A stretch of DNA of 64,000 nucleotides from contig JAFEKR010000002.1 of NCBI GenBank assembly GCA_019022495.1, positions 6,138,001-6,202,000 on the forward strand, read 5' to 3'. Source of the DNA: Epichloe hybrida. Taxonomy: Eukaryota > Ascomycota > Sordariomycetes > Hypocreales > Clavicipitaceae. Both the position numbers and the translations under genes were made by a program. Under the pieces are notes generated by a model. That model worked only from the letters and a program-made list of their open reading frames with translations. It ran no database searches and had not been told where the DNA came from. This document shows positions 33,235-41,504 of this stretch, one piece after another (positions within the stretch are counted from its first letter, which is position 1; the number at the start of each line of letters is the position of its first letter).

Positions 33235-34236
33235 CTAACACGTGAAGAGCCTTTCAAGGACGCCCCTTTGGATCATCATCTCGCATTCGTATTTCCTCAA
33301 TCTGATATCAGAGGCGCTTGCCTGCTGCTTAATGACTTCCCATGAAGACTGATCCAAACCAGCCAAATGTCCGGAGAGCTGACTGATTGACTCATACTGG
33401 CCATGCCAGCAGTTCCAAATGATATTATCGTGCTTCTCCTTGCTTAGACCTGGAAACTCCATGTTCTGGAGCTTGCCTTGACATATCGGGCCATGGTCAG
33501 GCCCCCACCACTCGTCCTCGTAAGGTTCATGGCCGCGCGTCAAGGCATAGGCAACTGACCCAATGGCAAATTGCTCCGTCCGACAACCAGCCGTGCCGTA
33601 GGTTCCGCGCTCCAAGCCACCCTCATCCCCTAGTAGCCGAGCAAAGGGTTCCGTTAGAGATGGCAAAGTATCCCCAATCTTGCGCGTATGGTCAAAGTCG
33701 GCAAGTTTAATGTCCTGCGTATCAGATAATAACATATTGGCTGGCCGAATGTCGCAATGCGCTAAATTCAGCTGCTCGAGCCAAGCTGCGGCCGCTGCGA
33801 CCTGCCGCATCCATTTTAGACAGTCTTGCGCTGCTTGTAGCTTTTCTACTCGAATAACTCTCTGTGTGGACTCGTCTTTCACTTGCTCGTCATTAAGGAT
33901 GGTTCCTAGATTACCGCCTGGCATGAACTGTAAGAAGATTGTGTCCTGAGTATTATGAAAGTGCTGGAGAATGTATGGCGATAGCGGTTGGCGGTTTAAT
34001 GTAGCGAAAATTTTCTGCTCGTTAGCAATATAGTCGTTACGGCCAAGACGGCTCTTTTTCACAACAATGGCGTCGCTGAGCTTAAAGACCAATCCAGTGC
34101 TGCCCAAGCTGAGTAGTAAAGGTTCTTCTAGATCGCATGCGATGTCTTGCGAGGTCTTCAAACCTCGCAGCACATTGTAAAAGTTCAAGGCGGGTTGCAA
34201 GATAAACAACTTGAGGGCTGCAACCCAGAGGGCCAT
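33235..34236 (-). CDS. Atypical protein-kinase-like protein 2
   Basis: A 333-aa single-exon protein. An N-terminal hydrophobic stretch (MALWVAALKLFILQPALNF) may be a membrane anchor or amphipathic helix. The kinase-like fold follows: GSTGLVFKL (45-53) as glycine loop, VVKK (K60/K61), NEQK (E73) for the alpha-C Glu, catalytic loop HCDIRPANML (H160-C161-D162 … N167) and metal loop ADFDHT (D180, DFD in place of DFG). The C-lobe shows FAIGSVAYALTRGHEPYEDE and IIWNCWHGQY. The last block closely parallels VIWSCWEGQY in the kinase-like gene at 28.6 kb, so the two belong to one family, although they face opposite directions. The key Lys, Glu, Asp, Asn and Asp are all present, so activity is plausible. 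Confidence 0.8.
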   Translation of the reverse strand: MALWVAALKLFILQPALNFYNVLRGLKTSQDIACDLEEPLLLSLGSTGLVFKLSDAIVVKKSRLGRNDYIANEQKIFATLNRQPLSPYILQHFHNTQDTIFLQFMPGGNLGTILNDEQVKDESTQRVIRVEKLQAAQDCLKWMRQVAAAAAWLEQLNLAHCDIRPANMLLSDTQDIKLADFDHTRKIGDTLPSLTEPFARLLGDEGGLERGTYGTAGCRTEQFAIGSVAYALTRGHEPYEDEWWGPDHGPICQGKLQNMEFPGLSKEKHDNIIWNCWHGQYESISQLSGHLAGLDQSSWEVIKQQASASDIRLRKYECEMMIQRGVLERLFTC

Positions 34237-34815
34237 GGCTGGTGGTTATTCATGTAACCGAATTGGGAAAAGATAATTGCGTTAGAAAGACTTGCAAAAT
34301 TGGACTGTCAAGGTATGCTGCACTAAATAAGAATTTAAAAGAAACAAATTCTGCTCGGAAGAAGTGTGAGCGAGGGGAAGCGCCTTACCCATGCAGGAAG
34401 GCGGTGGGAAGGGGCAGTTAATTCGCAACGATTGACTTTGCAAACGTGAGCTAATCCTATTTCTACAATGCGCCATGTGCACATGGCGTTTGGCAAATTT
34501 CTAAGATGCAGGTTGACAAAGTTAGGAGTCTAGCAGTATTCTTCACGGTGACTCGAAGGGGCTTCAGGCAAGTGGGCCAAAAAGGACGACAGAGCACTTA
34601 ACGAGTGACTTGAATATGGAAAAAATCCAACGAAAAAGAGAGAAAACGGATCTAAATTCCAACAAAACCCTTCTCCAGAAATCTATAATTCTCCATTGCC
34701 AGGAAGAGCCTTCGGTTTCCGCCCCAATCCATCGGGTAATAATGGAGACAAAACGAGTGTATGTTAACTTTCACAGATTTCTTTGTCCTTCCAAATGATT
34801 CAAGTCCTACTGCGT
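34237..34815. other. Intergenic, no gene seen
   Basis: Short overlapping ORFs without domains. It covers the 5' side of kinase-like gene 2 and the 3' side of the secreted-protein gene. Confidence 0.4.
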
Positions 34816-35517
34816 CTAGAATCCAACATGCAGGTTCCCGAAAACAACCGAGCAAGGTGGGTTTAAGGGACGTTGACCACCTCCAGAACAGAGGCGAGCT
34901 CTTTGCGCAACCGTCTGGCTCTCAAACTTCCCCCATGCAACGATGAATGACCCAGCTGGGTACGTAGCTCCAGCGGCAAGCTTAGTGGTAAGCGAAGACT
35001 CATACAAGTACGCCGCACCATCTTCGGCGTGCACCTCCAAGGAAGGAGTACGATCCTTGACCTGCGACCACCATGCCGGGGCGTCCGTAGCTCCGTTGGT
35101 CTTGATTCGGGTAATTGCGGGGCCATCGGGCACCGAACAGATATAGATACTTCGAGTCGTGGGGATGAAGAGAGCCGCTACCAGGTATGTAGAACTTTTT
35201 CTCTTTCCGATTTCTTTCTGTGTCATCATGTTTTCATACGCCTTTCTTGCGTATTCAAGCAAGTCTGCCTGGGATGGTGTACCGAGAATACTGGTGCTCA
35301 GCGTCGCAATGAATGTTGGCTTGATGTTTGTTCCATCCCCAAGGCCTGTCCACAACCTCACTGGCACAGTATTTGGGACAGCACGCTCGCTGAGCGCCGC
35401 TCCCGATTGATCCGCGATAGATCTCCTGTTGTCGTAGTCAGGTGCGATGGGGCTGGCCCATGCAGCGAGGCATGCCAGACCCAAGGTCACAAAGGACTTG
35501 AAGCCGTGCATTGTCAA
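34816..35517 (-). CDS. Secreted protein of unknown function
   Basis: A 233-aa ORF beginning with a classic signal peptide (MTMHGFKSFVTLGLACLAAW, predicted cleavage after AWA near residue 21). The mature part contains LLEYARKAYENMMTQKE, the hydrophobic strand LVAALFIPTTRSIYICSVPDG, PAWWSQVKDRTPSLEVHAEDGAAYLYE and YPAGSFIVAWGKFE. It ends with two cysteines in LCSGGGQRPLNPPC, which could form a disulfide. I recall this layout in uncharacterised secreted proteins of plant- and insect-associated Hypocreales, but no function is known to me. An alternative start is Met3 (35511). The C-terminal HAEDGA motif and the strand pattern hint at a deaminase-like or ADP-ribosyl-like fold; this is speculative. 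Confidence 0.68.
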   Translation of the reverse strand: MTMHGFKSFVTLGLACLAAWASPIAPDYDNRRSIADQSGAALSERAVPNTVPVRLWTGLGDGTNIKPTFIATLSTSILGTPSQADLLEYARKAYENMMTQKEIGKRKSSTYLVAALFIPTTRSIYICSVPDGPAITRIKTNGATDAPAWWSQVKDRTPSLEVHAEDGAAYLYESSLTTKLAAGATYPAGSFIVAWGKFESQTVAQRARLCSGGGQRPLNPPCSVVFGNLHVGF

Positions 35518-37212
35518 GATAAATGCTATCGAAGCTTGAGGAATGTTCAGACAGGGGTTTTCTGGATGACTTGCAGAAGAGTCGCGTTAATTGATAGACT
35601 AAATGTTGATAGGAAGCTCTATTTGAAACCGATGGTGTTCCCGCGGGTAGCCAGTCTTATATATTCTTCATTATTCTCGACATCATGCACTCCATAACCG
35701 TAGGACTTTTCTGTCATTTTCAGATCAACCCTTCGAAGAGAAGGAACAAGAACAGGCAACAGATGCGAGTTAGTGGTGCCTCTACAAAAGGCGCTGCTTG
35801 ATGGCCGCTTTATTTCTAATAATATTGATGACTGCACTATTTCTAACAATATTGATGACTACATGATTTCCAACAACAAGAGAGCAAGCGCAGTGAACCT
35901 AGAAATCGCATGAGAACTGGTGTGAATAAGGCAGATGTAATACTAGCTTACTATAATCTACAAGGGATCCTAAATAAGACACAAGAAAAGTTGCGTCAAT
36001 GGCTGTTTGGCCCCCATTTCTTCTATTTCGTCTATGATTATTACATTATATTTTTTGGCCCTATGCTTACACCACCTGACAGGCGCCATATGATAACAAA
36101 CCAATTATCGCGTAGGAGTATACCTAGCACGGGTGCCGGATATACTGTAATGAAATATCCTAGTAATAATTATGAGACCCGCGTAAAACGGAAACATAAG
36201 CCTCTCGGTGGCGTAACTTCACAATCATTTTCGCCCTAACCATGACAAAACTAACGCGTCATCCTCATGCAGGTGAATTTAGGCAAGGATTATCTTGTTA
36301 ATTTGACCGCGCAGGTGCTAAGCCACCTATCCCTACGCCTCTACTAGTATTACTAGTAAAACGAGAAATCGAGGAGTCTGACAATGTCTAGTTTGTGGTG
36401 TGCACGCCCGCTTTTATATGTACATTGAGCGAATTAAGTCAGGGGCCACTAAATGCGCATACCGCATTAGTCTACGGAGTACTTGTATTATAAATCAAGA
36501 TTTATAGTCCACCTACCCGTTTATTAATTTTTACTAATCACATTGTATGCGCATTTAGTAGCCTAACAACTTGAACTTTTTAATAAATATAAATAGGCTA
36601 TGCAAGTCGTACTCGCATAGTTAGGCATCCTTGAAACAAATCCTTGAAATAGCCCCCACTCACGTAAGCCGTGTCGTATGCGTGACAATATAAATGAAGA
36701 AAAATTAGTTTGGTATTATCTCTTTGAAAACCGTAAGACTACAGTTCTAAACCTAACCCTAATTTCCCTCGTTAGGTAGGCTAGGCTAGACTCGTTACCT
36801 AATTTGACCTTCAGCAGCCTACGATGCTATGGGATGTAATGTAGTTCTTTGTAGCTCTGAGATTTTAGGAACACGCTTTATACCTTGAATCCCAATGCTT
36901 TTACTAGGGGATACCCCCTGTTAGTACTCAATTGTAGCCTTTTGGTTTTCATTTCAAAGAGGTGTGTACTCTTTTCAGGTCGCCACCAATGGAAAGTGGC
37001 GATGCTAATTGAAACTGGTGTGCCGTTCTATAATTATAAAGAGAAGTGAACATCTATGAGATATAACGAGTATAAAAGGCTTTGCGAACCCTCTAGCAAC
37101 GAAGTCTTTTCTTTCATTATTAAAACTAACATAAAAAAACGCAATCACTTCTTCATAACATCTCCAACAACTACTTCTAGATATCAAAACCCCGCTCTTT
37201 TCATTCTTCACC
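35518..37212. other. AT-rich gene-free region with one MITE-like element
   Basis: No coding sequence was recognised; base composition shifts to AT-rich from about 35.8 kb, with many TAATAA/TTAT motifs consistent with old mutated repeat DNA. It includes the element at 36444-36563 and one short telomere-like CCTAACCCTAA at about 36,753. The last 200 bp form the promoter of the KP4-like gene (CT-rich, ending CTTCACC-ATG). Confidence 0.45.
36444..36563. mobile_element. MITE-like element, shared TIR family copy 2
   Basis: The 120-bp element has ends GGCCACTAAATGCGCATAC and, reverse-complemented from the right, GGCTACTAAATGCGCATAC: 18 of 19 positions identical. The interior is AT-rich and non-coding. 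The terminal core is shared with the 301-bp element at 32083-32383. No clear target duplication was seen. Confidence 0.65.
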
Positions 37213-37775
37213 ATGCTCTCATCCAGGTTTAAAGCCGCTGTCATCAGCTTCTTCCTCGCCGTCTCCGTGACCGCTGCTCCAAGCAGTGAGGACGTTGAAG
37301 TTCAAACCATTCACCTCGACAATGGCGAACAGTCCGTCGATGTCACGTACGCCAACCCGCAGGCGAGGTCTGTAGGTGGCCATGGCGCCCTGCTCGCTCG
37401 TCAATCCAGCATTGACTGCAAGGGCTCTGCCTTTTGCGAGCGCCTCGGCGGCTCTTGCGACGATGCTTTTCGCAAGGTCATCGCCACAAACGAGTACAGC
37501 ACTTTCCAGGGGTATGTTTGCATCCATCAGCACGAGTATTTGCCCCCTTCAATGTAAACAAAGTGATTGAAAATGTGGTCAGATCTCAGAACAGCGGTAC
37601 CTGCTCTGGCACATGTGGCCTTTTCTTCTCTGGAGACCACTGCCAGGGTACTGGCCAGGAGCTCATCGATGCGTACAATGCTATCCGCAACACTGGACAC
37701 TGTACTCATTGTGGTCGATACCGGCGCGATTCTGATGGCTGCTATATCAAGATCGATCGCGTTACGGGATGCTAG
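37213..37775 (+). CDS. KP4-like small secreted cysteine-rich protein
   Basis: Two exons, 37213-37511 and 37583-37775 (71-bp GT-AG intron), give 163 aa. Signal peptide about residues 1-21 (hydrophobic core AVISFFLAVSVTAA), then a pro-like stretch up to LLARQ, a possible dibasic-type processing point. The mature domain carries about ten cysteines and starts DCKGSAFC, as in KP4-fold killer-toxin-like proteins; later come a CGxC-type pair and a terminal Cys. KP4-type proteins block calcium channels in the virus-encoded toxin, while fungal genomic homologs are varied secreted effectors. The assignment rests on the start motif and cysteine pattern only. The gene looks intact. It lies between AT-rich relics, a common setting for secreted effectors. 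Confidence 0.65.
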
Positions 37776-38138
37776 ATGGAATGACCTCCGAGGGTAACAT
37801 GTGTATGGGATTCCGGTGCTTTTAAGACACAGGTGGATATTTTTACTTTTGCGGCTTGGCTTCTTTGTTCATGAGGTACAGAGTGTAGTCACTCATAAAC
37901 AAAATTACTTTAGCTTGTAAAGGTACAAAAGGACACTAGAGCACGACCGAAATCCACACTATTGTTTGCTTCTCTATAGCATCGCAGAGCTGTGTCTCAC
38001 CTCCAAGTAAAGTCTATATGGCCCCCCTTTAGCACTAGAAACGGGGCGGGTTTCCATCGCACGTTAAAAACGCGTCTCGGCAAGTCAAAATGGAAACAGA
38101 CCCCGTTTCCGAAAACACTGACTCAATAGGCGCGTTAG
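37776..38138. other. Intergenic, no gene seen
   Basis: No coding signal. Short near-inverted GAAACGGGG / CCCCGTTTC copies occur around 38038-38110. Confidence 0.35.
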
Positions 38139-38901
38139 TTAAGTTCGTGGTTTCTGCAAAATAAATGTGCTTTCGCCAGGAGCAAGGTGCATGGTAACTG
38201 ATCCCGAAAAACACTTGTTAGCGAACTCATGGGCCACGCGGATGGCAAATGTCACCTGGTACAATCCGGCTTTTCTCTCTCCCACATTTTTAACAGATGG
38301 CAGGATGTTTGCAGCTAGGACATCTCTCTGGCTCTCTGAGCATTTCGTGTCTTCAAAATAGACTAAAGGTTCTTGCACAATCAACAACGAAGCCCAGTAT
38401 CACATTAACATTCCACCAAATTTTGAAGCTTTGTATTTCAGCACTGCCAGGAACGGGATTCGCCATGACTGCCTTCCATTGCGGCTGCGACAGAGAAAAA
38501 AAAAACCCTTTAACTCATAGAGAAAAGCACATCGCACATGATTGGAATGGCCTGAAATGAAAGAATCACTAAGGCATCCCATCCAGCTAACCAAACCAGC
38601 CCTTTCCTTTAGACTTGCACTCATTATCAATTATAACGCAAGGAAATTAGACTAGCAGTCCAGTACCTCCTTCATCACACCATACTTCATAGGCTTTTAA
38701 AACCACCCGGACGCTTGTCATCAGTATACAATTAGTACCGAAATCTTGGATTAAGCTGTTTGGCATATGGGTCAGTGCCTCTTTTGCCATCACGAGCCTC
38801 AGAACGAGGATACACCCGCCTATGAGGTGAATCTCCTGCGAATTTCGGACTTGGTTGCACCTTTGCATTCCAGGGTCTTGTGTAATAGTAGGGAGTGCCA
38901 C
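38139..38901 (-). pseudogene. Decayed protein-coding gene, family not recognised
   Basis: Three coding-like blocks lie in order on the minus strand in different frames. Block 1 (about 38901-38650) has EALTHMPNSLIQDFGTNCIL and AYEVWCDEGG. Block 2 (about 38520-38370) has EIQSFKIWWNVNVILGFVVD. Block 3 (38360-38139) has SESQRDVLAANILPSVKNVG and LYQVTFAIRVAHEFANKCFSG. The last block contains a short HEF motif but not a full HExxH. The blocks could be exons, but stop codons and frame changes between them, and abrupt loss of coding character after the third, favour a decayed gene. I cannot name the family. Confidence 0.4.
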
Positions 38902-39032
38902 CTCGTGTCCCAGGGGTCGCGCACACCAAGAGATATTGGACAGGTACCTGACTTCGGGTACTTTGGCAGCACGATCTCAACTGCCCTATTCACCAATAGC
39001 TAGGCTATTCAACCTCATCCTACTTCGTCAAA

Positions 39033-40070
39033 CTATAATTTCCTCGCAGACAAGCAGCTGACAGCCTCATCGAAATCTCCATTGACGAGTGCACTCGCTG
39101 CAGCAACCACCATTGCCTTGGCCTGCCTGTCCTGTCTCAACGCTGGCGCATTTTCGATACACCAAAGCAACAATGTCCCCAATGCACTTGCATCTCCGTC
39201 GTACTCTGGAGCCTCGGAGCCAGTGTCAATGAGCATCAACTTGGCCTGGCCGCTACCCTGCCCCGTCGGCTGAAGCACCGTGTTCCAATACTTGATGTCA
39301 CCGTGTTGCGCACCAGATTTGGCAAGCTCTCGAACGCCGCGAACCAGGTCGAGAAGCTGTGTCAGGGTGAGTGGCAGGTCGGCGTTGCTGTTTCGAACCA
39401 AACTTTCCAAATCCTGGCCAGCATACGGCATCAGTATGCCTGCAACAGTGCCGGGCTTCCAGGGCAGTCTGTCGGCGATGACAACGGCAAGAATGGGGAC
39501 GAGGCAGAAGCGCCTGACCATCTCACCATTGATTTGAGTCGCTGACATTCGATCCATGGCGTGTATGAGAGTCTCGCGCGTCTGAATCTCGCCCTTAATA
39601 ATATCTACATCAACATCGAATTCGATGCGCTTGAAGACGCAGTCTTGGTCATTCCAGGTACACCGGTCTGCTGAGCGACTGATGTAGGTCAAGTTCTTGA
39701 GATTGTCAACGGCCGTGGTTGCCAATCTATCAGTGGGTTTGTGCCCGTAGCACAGTGACTTGCGGATTGGTCTGTCGACTTTGTCACGCGGTTGCGAGTC
39801 AAAAGTGACTAGGCTGCCCTGTGCGTTCGTCCGGATTGTATTCCAGGGTGGCTCCTCCCGATTTGCAGCGTAATACTGTCGAAGGTGCCCCGCGATCATT
39901 GATGATAGCACTTGATCATCCTCGATCTCTGCTTCGACCTTCAGACAGTACCAACGACGATTGGCTAGATCGTATCCCTCTGCAGAGCATCGTACTCCAG
40001 GGGTTATAAGGTTGCTGTATATTTCAACGACTGGGTTGTGCCAGACACGGTTCGGTTCCATGCTCGCCAC
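39033..40070 (-). CDS. Atypical protein-kinase-like protein 3
   Basis: A single 345-aa exon. The N-terminal ~140 residues have no recognised domain. A kinase-like C-lobe follows: VFKRIEF (K147 candidate), hinge-like GILMPYAGQDLESL (211-224), catalytic-loop-like AQHGDIKYWNTVL (H256-G257-D258 … N263) and metal-loop-like LMLIDTGSE (D282, DTG in place of DFG). The short DASALGTLLLWCIE segment matches the helix that follows the activation loop, but the activation loop is almost absent and the C-lobe is truncated. This looks like a small kinase- or aminoglycoside-phosphotransferase-type fold, possibly a pseudokinase. It shares the HGD catalytic variant with the gene at 28.6 kb. Confidence 0.65.
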   Translation of the reverse strand: MASMEPNRVWHNPVVEIYSNLITPGVRCSAEGYDLANRRWYCLKVEAEIEDDQVLSSMIAGHLRQYYAANREEPPWNTIRTNAQGSLVTFDSQPRDKVDRPIRKSLCYGHKPTDRLATTAVDNLKNLTYISRSADRCTWNDQDCVFKRIEFDVDVDIIKGEIQTRETLIHAMDRMSATQINGEMVRRFCLVPILAVVIADRLPWKPGTVAGILMPYAGQDLESLVRNSNADLPLTLTQLLDLVRGVRELAKSGAQHGDIKYWNTVLQPTGQGSGQAKLMLIDTGSEAPEYDGDASALGTLLLWCIENAPALRQDRQAKAMVVAAASALVNGDFDEAVSCLSARKL

Positions 40071-41114
40071 GTGCTAGCGACAATGGTCTAAGAGGTGCAG
40101 TAGACCGCCTTTCCGTTGGTAAAGTTCACAGAGAATACGACGCTATGTACAACACGAACAGAAGACAGAAATCTGTGGTTAGGAGAACTCTGCATTCGGG
40201 GAGTAAACAGTCTGCGGAAAAGTTGGTCAGACGGGGCAGTTAGCTAGACTGAAGGGAGTACGTAAACGCGTAGTAACGGACTTTTTAAACGCCTAGTAAT
40301 ACCTAAGGCTAAAAAAAAATAAGGCACCTTAAAATGCGTTCTTATTAAGGAAAGTACCTCTATAATTTTACATACACTTAGGAATATATATTACATATAC
40401 TTTCTTTCCTTCGTAAGTTCCTTAAGCTAACACTTAATATTATTATCAAGTAGGTTCTTCTTACTATTAACTAGCGCTACGTGGGATAATAAAAGATTTT
40501 AGTATTATTAATAAATACGTAGTCTAAAGAGTCCTAAGTATACGCGAAATTATAAAGATACCTTCCTACGTGAAAACGCTTGTAAAGGTACCTTGTTTGT
40601 TTTGGGCTTAGTTACTGCTACGCGTCTTATTAGTTAGCATCTCGCCTATATGATGTTAATGACTATACACCAGAAATTTATGTCTACCCTACTAGCGCAA
40701 CTAGCGAGAACTGCTTGCCTCACTTAATGCTTATCACTACTCAAAATCGCGCTAGTGATAATGTCGCGTTCGCGGCCAGGCTCGTGGGTAATGATAACAT
40801 CGCTAAATGGTCAGATGCCTTAGCTACTAGGCTAGACCCAAAGGGCACTAGGCGCTTAGAAGCAGGTATTGCTAAGATGCTTAGTATAGTGAAGGAGCTG
40901 TACTCGTGCGATTCTATAGCAGAAAGGCAAAGAACGTCATTAACTGCCTAGGTATATAAAAATAGAAGCTGATTTCAACCCTTAGCCTGCATACAACACC
41001 CTGCACCTTCAAAATGAGTGCATATAATCTTCTTCAAAGTAGACTTATTAGTAGATAGGCTGCTCAAGTCCGTACGCCTATGATTACATAACAAGTCATC
41101 TCTAGGCACAAATA
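40071..41114. other. AT-rich DNA, no supported gene
   Basis: The 40,260-40,700 stretch is AT-rich with abundant TTAATA/TAATA, resembling mutated repeat DNA. A 78-codon ORF at 40715-40951 (+) reads plausibly (DNVAFAARLVGNDNIAKWSD) but has no domain and no partner exon. Confidence 0.35.
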
Positions 41115-41504
41115 TTATCCTTGGGTTGCGTACCTAGAGAAGAATTCCATCCTGTTACTATCGCTGTCCTTGCTGCCGTGGACCGTGTAATCGTACGCCA
41201 CAGCTACCACGGTGAATGTTTCTAGGGTTCTTGAGGGACCTGCTAATACCCTCCTTTGATATGTCGCTAACAGGGTAGATTTTGCCTTAATTAGGATATG
41301 TGTCCTCATTGCTAAGGTCAAATGAAACAGCTCATGAAACAGTGTTAATGAGGTAGGGAAGTGGTTGCTAATTTCTGAACCTTTTGTTTGCGAGGTGAGG
41401 TCGTCGTGTTTGACCGTCATGGGGGGCTTGGAATAAAGCCTAACCACTTTTTTGGCGGGAAGTGCGCTATTAGTAGTCCTAAATGACGTTGGGCAAAGGG
41501 TCAT
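41115..41504 (-). pseudogene. Metallopeptidase-like (HExxH) relic
   Basis: A 129-codon minus-strand frame contains LTLFHELFHLTL, i.e. a zincin HExxH (HELFH). About 35 residues later comes RTLETFTVVAVAYDYT, which fits the place where fungal secreted zincins carry the NADSY-type segment. There is no signal peptide or upstream exon, and the frame is short. It is either the C-terminal exon of a decayed secreted metallopeptidase or a solitary fragment. The surrounding DNA is degenerate. Confidence 0.4.

Noticed and set aside
36740..36775. Interstitial telomere sequence (CCTAACCCTAA)
   Set aside because: Only about two units; chance or background is sufficient.
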